A stretch of DNA of 6,487 bases from Methanomassiliicoccales archaeon (lineage in GTDB: Archaea > Thermoplasmatota > Thermoplasmata > Methanomassiliicoccales > UBA472), in the NCBI GenBank assembly GCA_025457905.1, contig JALOTM010000050.1:1-6487 (forward strand). The letters are read 5' to 3'. Positions 5,534-6,487 of the stretch are shown here, in pieces. Each line of letters begins with the position of its first letter. Within the stretch, counting starts at the first letter, position 1. The notes beneath the pieces were generated by a model. That model was not told where the DNA came from. It made no database searches and saw only the letters and a list, made by a program, of their open reading frames with translations. A program made the position numbers and the translations under genes.

Positions 5534-5569
5534 AGCCCATGCCGCACATCGCGAGGAGGGACATGGGCT
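5534..5569. repeat. Inverted repeat AGCCCATG...CATGGGCT in the divergent intergenic region
   Basis: AGCCCATG at 5534-5541 and its exact complement CATGGGCT at 5562-5569 are separated by 20 bases. The arms do not extend. The repeat lies about 32 bases upstream of the ACT-birA TATA-like box and about 35 bases upstream of the TTATAG box on the other strand. It could be a two-half-site protein binding element or an RNA hairpin. An 8-base pair of arms may also arise by chance in such GC-rich DNA. Confidence 0.35.
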
Positions 5570-5603
5570 GGCAAGCAACCCTGACGCAGGGCCGCAGGAA
5601 ACG

Positions 5604-5612
5604 TTCTTATAG
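5604..5612 (+). promoter_or_regulatory. Candidate TATA-like box for the MFS transporter gene
   Basis: TTCTTATAG follows GGAAACG, which could serve as a TFB-recognition element. A start site about 25 bases on, near 5634-5638, would give a leader of about 47 bases containing the inverted-repeat cluster at 5638-5670. A competing box, TAGTATAC at 5654-5661, would instead make the gene essentially leaderless at ATG 5683. The sequence alone does not decide. Confidence 0.35.
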
Positions 5613-5637
5613 TTGGCTGATGGTCATCCTGGCCCAA

Positions 5638-5670
5638 TAGGTAGAGCAATACCTAGTATACATCTACCTA
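5638..5670. promoter_or_regulatory. Candidate operator: TAGGTAGA / TCTACCTA inverted repeat with an extra TACCTA half-site
   Basis: TAGGTAGA (5638-5645) and its exact complement TCTACCTA (5663-5670) flank a 17-base spacer. A third half-site, TACCTA (5650-5655), sits between them in the same orientation as the right arm, 15 bases from it. The spacer also holds ATAC-CTA-GTAT (5649-5659). The cluster ends 12 bases before the transporter ATG, where a repressor would block initiation. This layout is typical of drug-efflux genes controlled by a local repressor, but no regulator gene is visible in the window. Confidence 0.45.
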
Positions 5671-5682
5671 ATAAGGGATAGA

Positions 5683-6487
5683 ATGAACAGCTATGCCAAC
5701 GAGAGGCTCAGCCTCAAGGGAAACGGGATCATCCTGGCCATACTGGCGGCCATGGCCATGATGGTCATGTTCATAGAGATCATGCTAGTGCCGGCGCTGC
5801 CGCACATCGCCATGGAGTATGCGCAGGACAGCGAATGGGTTTCCTGGGTGCTCTCGGCATACCTGCTCAGCGGGGCGGTGGCCACCCTCCTGCTGGGGAG
5901 GTTCGGCGACATCTATGGCAAGAAGAAGATCATGATGGTCGCCCTCACCATCTATTGCATCGGCCTGATCGGCTGCGCCCTCTCATGGTCCATGGGCTCG
6001 CTCATCGCCTTCAGGGCGGTGCAGGGCGTGGGCATGGGCGTGTTCGTGCTGGCGTTCGGGATCATCCGCGACACCTTCCCCGCCCGCCAAATCCCGGTGG
6101 CCATCGGCCTGATCAGCGCAATGTTCTCAGTGGGAGTGAGCATCGGCCTCCTCGGGGGAGGTTTCATCGTCTCCCATCTCTCGTGGAGGGATGCCTTCTA
6201 CATCGTGGTCCCGCTCATGATCGTGCTGACCTTCTTGGTGTGGCGCCTCATCAAGGACCCGAACGAGGTCCGGAGGAAGGAGAGCGTGGACTTCCCTGGA
6301 GCGCTGCTGGTGAGCGGCGGGGTGTTGAGCCTGCTCCTCGCCCTCCAGCAGGGGCAGGAGTGGGGCTGGACGGACATCAAGATCCTCGGCCTGCTGGCGG
6401 CCTCGGCCGCCCTCTTCATGGCCTTCGTCGGATGGGAGGTCAAGGGCACCACCACGCCCATCGTGTCCATCAAGCTGATGCGGGTGA
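5683..6487 (+). CDS. MFS multidrug efflux transporter, DHA2 (EmrB/QacA-like) type, N-terminal 268 residues (3' partial)
   Basis: The frame runs from ATG 5683 to the right edge with no stop. It encodes a polytopic inner-membrane transporter that would export drugs or other small molecules by proton antiport. Visible features: TM1 about 16-38 with IEIMLVPALPHI (31-42, Glu32 where DHA2 proteins usually carry Asp), TM2 about 55-71, the motif A loop GRFGDIYGKKK (72-82), TM3 83-103, TM4 with motif B RAVQGVG (111-117), TM5 with motif C-like GVSIGLLGGG (151-160, Leu for the usual Pro), SWRDAFYIVVP (167-177) leading TM6, and further segments at about 205-222 and 233-250. The DFPGALL...GQEWGW pattern (203-229) and TPIVSIKL (258-265) are typical of the 14-TM DHA2 branch. 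The family is usually about 450-550 residues, so roughly half is missing. It is divergent from the ACT-birA operon. The ribosome binding site is weak (AAGGGAT, 5673-5679). Substrate unknown. Confidence 0.93.
   Translation, partial: MNSYANERLSLKGNGIILAILAAMAMMVMFIEIMLVPALPHIAMEYAQDSEWVSWVLSAYLLSGAVATLLLGRFGDIYGKKKIMMVALTIYCIGLIGCALSWSMGSLIAFRAVQGVGMGVFVLAFGIIRDTFPARQIPVAIGLISAMFSVGVSIGLLGGGFIVSHLSWRDAFYIVVPLMIVLTFLVWRLIKDPNEVRRKESVDFPGALLVSGGVLSLLLALQQGQEWGWTDIKILGLLAASAALFMAFVGWEVKGTTTPIVSIKLMRV

Noticed and set aside
5631..5690. Possible tRNA: AATAGGTAGAGCA looks like a tRNA D-arm
   Set aside because: No acceptor stem pairs at a suitable distance and no GTTCGA-type T-loop follows. The motif is better explained as one arm of the inverted repeat upstream of the transporter.
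5540..5810. A 13-base repeat TGCCGCACATCGC at 5540-5552 and 5798-5810
   Set aside because: A single 13-base match in a GC-rich window of this size is plausible by chance. The second copy is ordinary coding sequence in the transporter (LPHIA).
1..6487. CRISPR array, insertion sequence, attachment site or rRNA
   Set aside because: No regularly spaced repeats, transposase or integrase frames, terminal repeats or rRNA-like conserved blocks were seen on either strand.

Overview
The window looks like a GC-rich archaeal chromosome segment, probably euryarchaeal. Thermoplasmata/Methanomassiliicoccales is a guess from overall character and is not proven. The reasons are AT-rich TATA-like boxes at the right distance from gene starts, GGAGGTG-type ribosome binding sites, a short biotin ligase without a repressor domain, and archaeal-style ACT and carboxylase genes. 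None of the six visible stop codons is TAG, although six is a small sample.

Layout from left to right. Bases 3-134 (+) are the last 43 codons of an unknown membrane protein, which overlaps convergently with the next gene. Bases 124-3699 (all -) form a tight three-gene operon, transcribed right to left: an acyl-CoA carboxyltransferase of the MmdA/PccB (12S) family, a pyruvate/oxaloacetate carboxyltransferase of the OadA/PycB (5S) family, and a separate biotin carboxyl carrier protein (1.3S type). Bases 3756-5462 (-) hold a second operon: a protein with two ACT domains, then biotin-protein ligase (BirA). Bases 5463-5682 are a divergent intergenic region with promoter-like boxes and two inverted repeats. 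Bases 5683-6487 (+) are the first 268 codons of a DHA2-type MFS efflux transporter that runs off the end.

How the genes fit together: BirA would attach biotin to Lys135 of the carrier protein. The carrier could then shuttle a carboxyl group between the CoA-ester site of the 12S-like subunit and the pyruvate/oxaloacetate site of the 5S-like subunit. No biotin carboxylase (ATP-using) gene and no membrane decarboxylase beta subunit lies in the operon. The 12S-5S-1.3S composition matches that of the propionibacterial transcarboxylase (methylmalonyl-CoA:pyruvate carboxyltransferase). An ATP-independent archaeal transcarboxylase is therefore the main hypothesis. A multi-subunit acyl-CoA/pyruvate carboxylase with its biotin carboxylase encoded elsewhere is the main alternative. 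The 12S-like subunit has unusual substitutions in both glycine-rich segments expected to form its oxyanion holes, so its CoA substrate should not be assumed.
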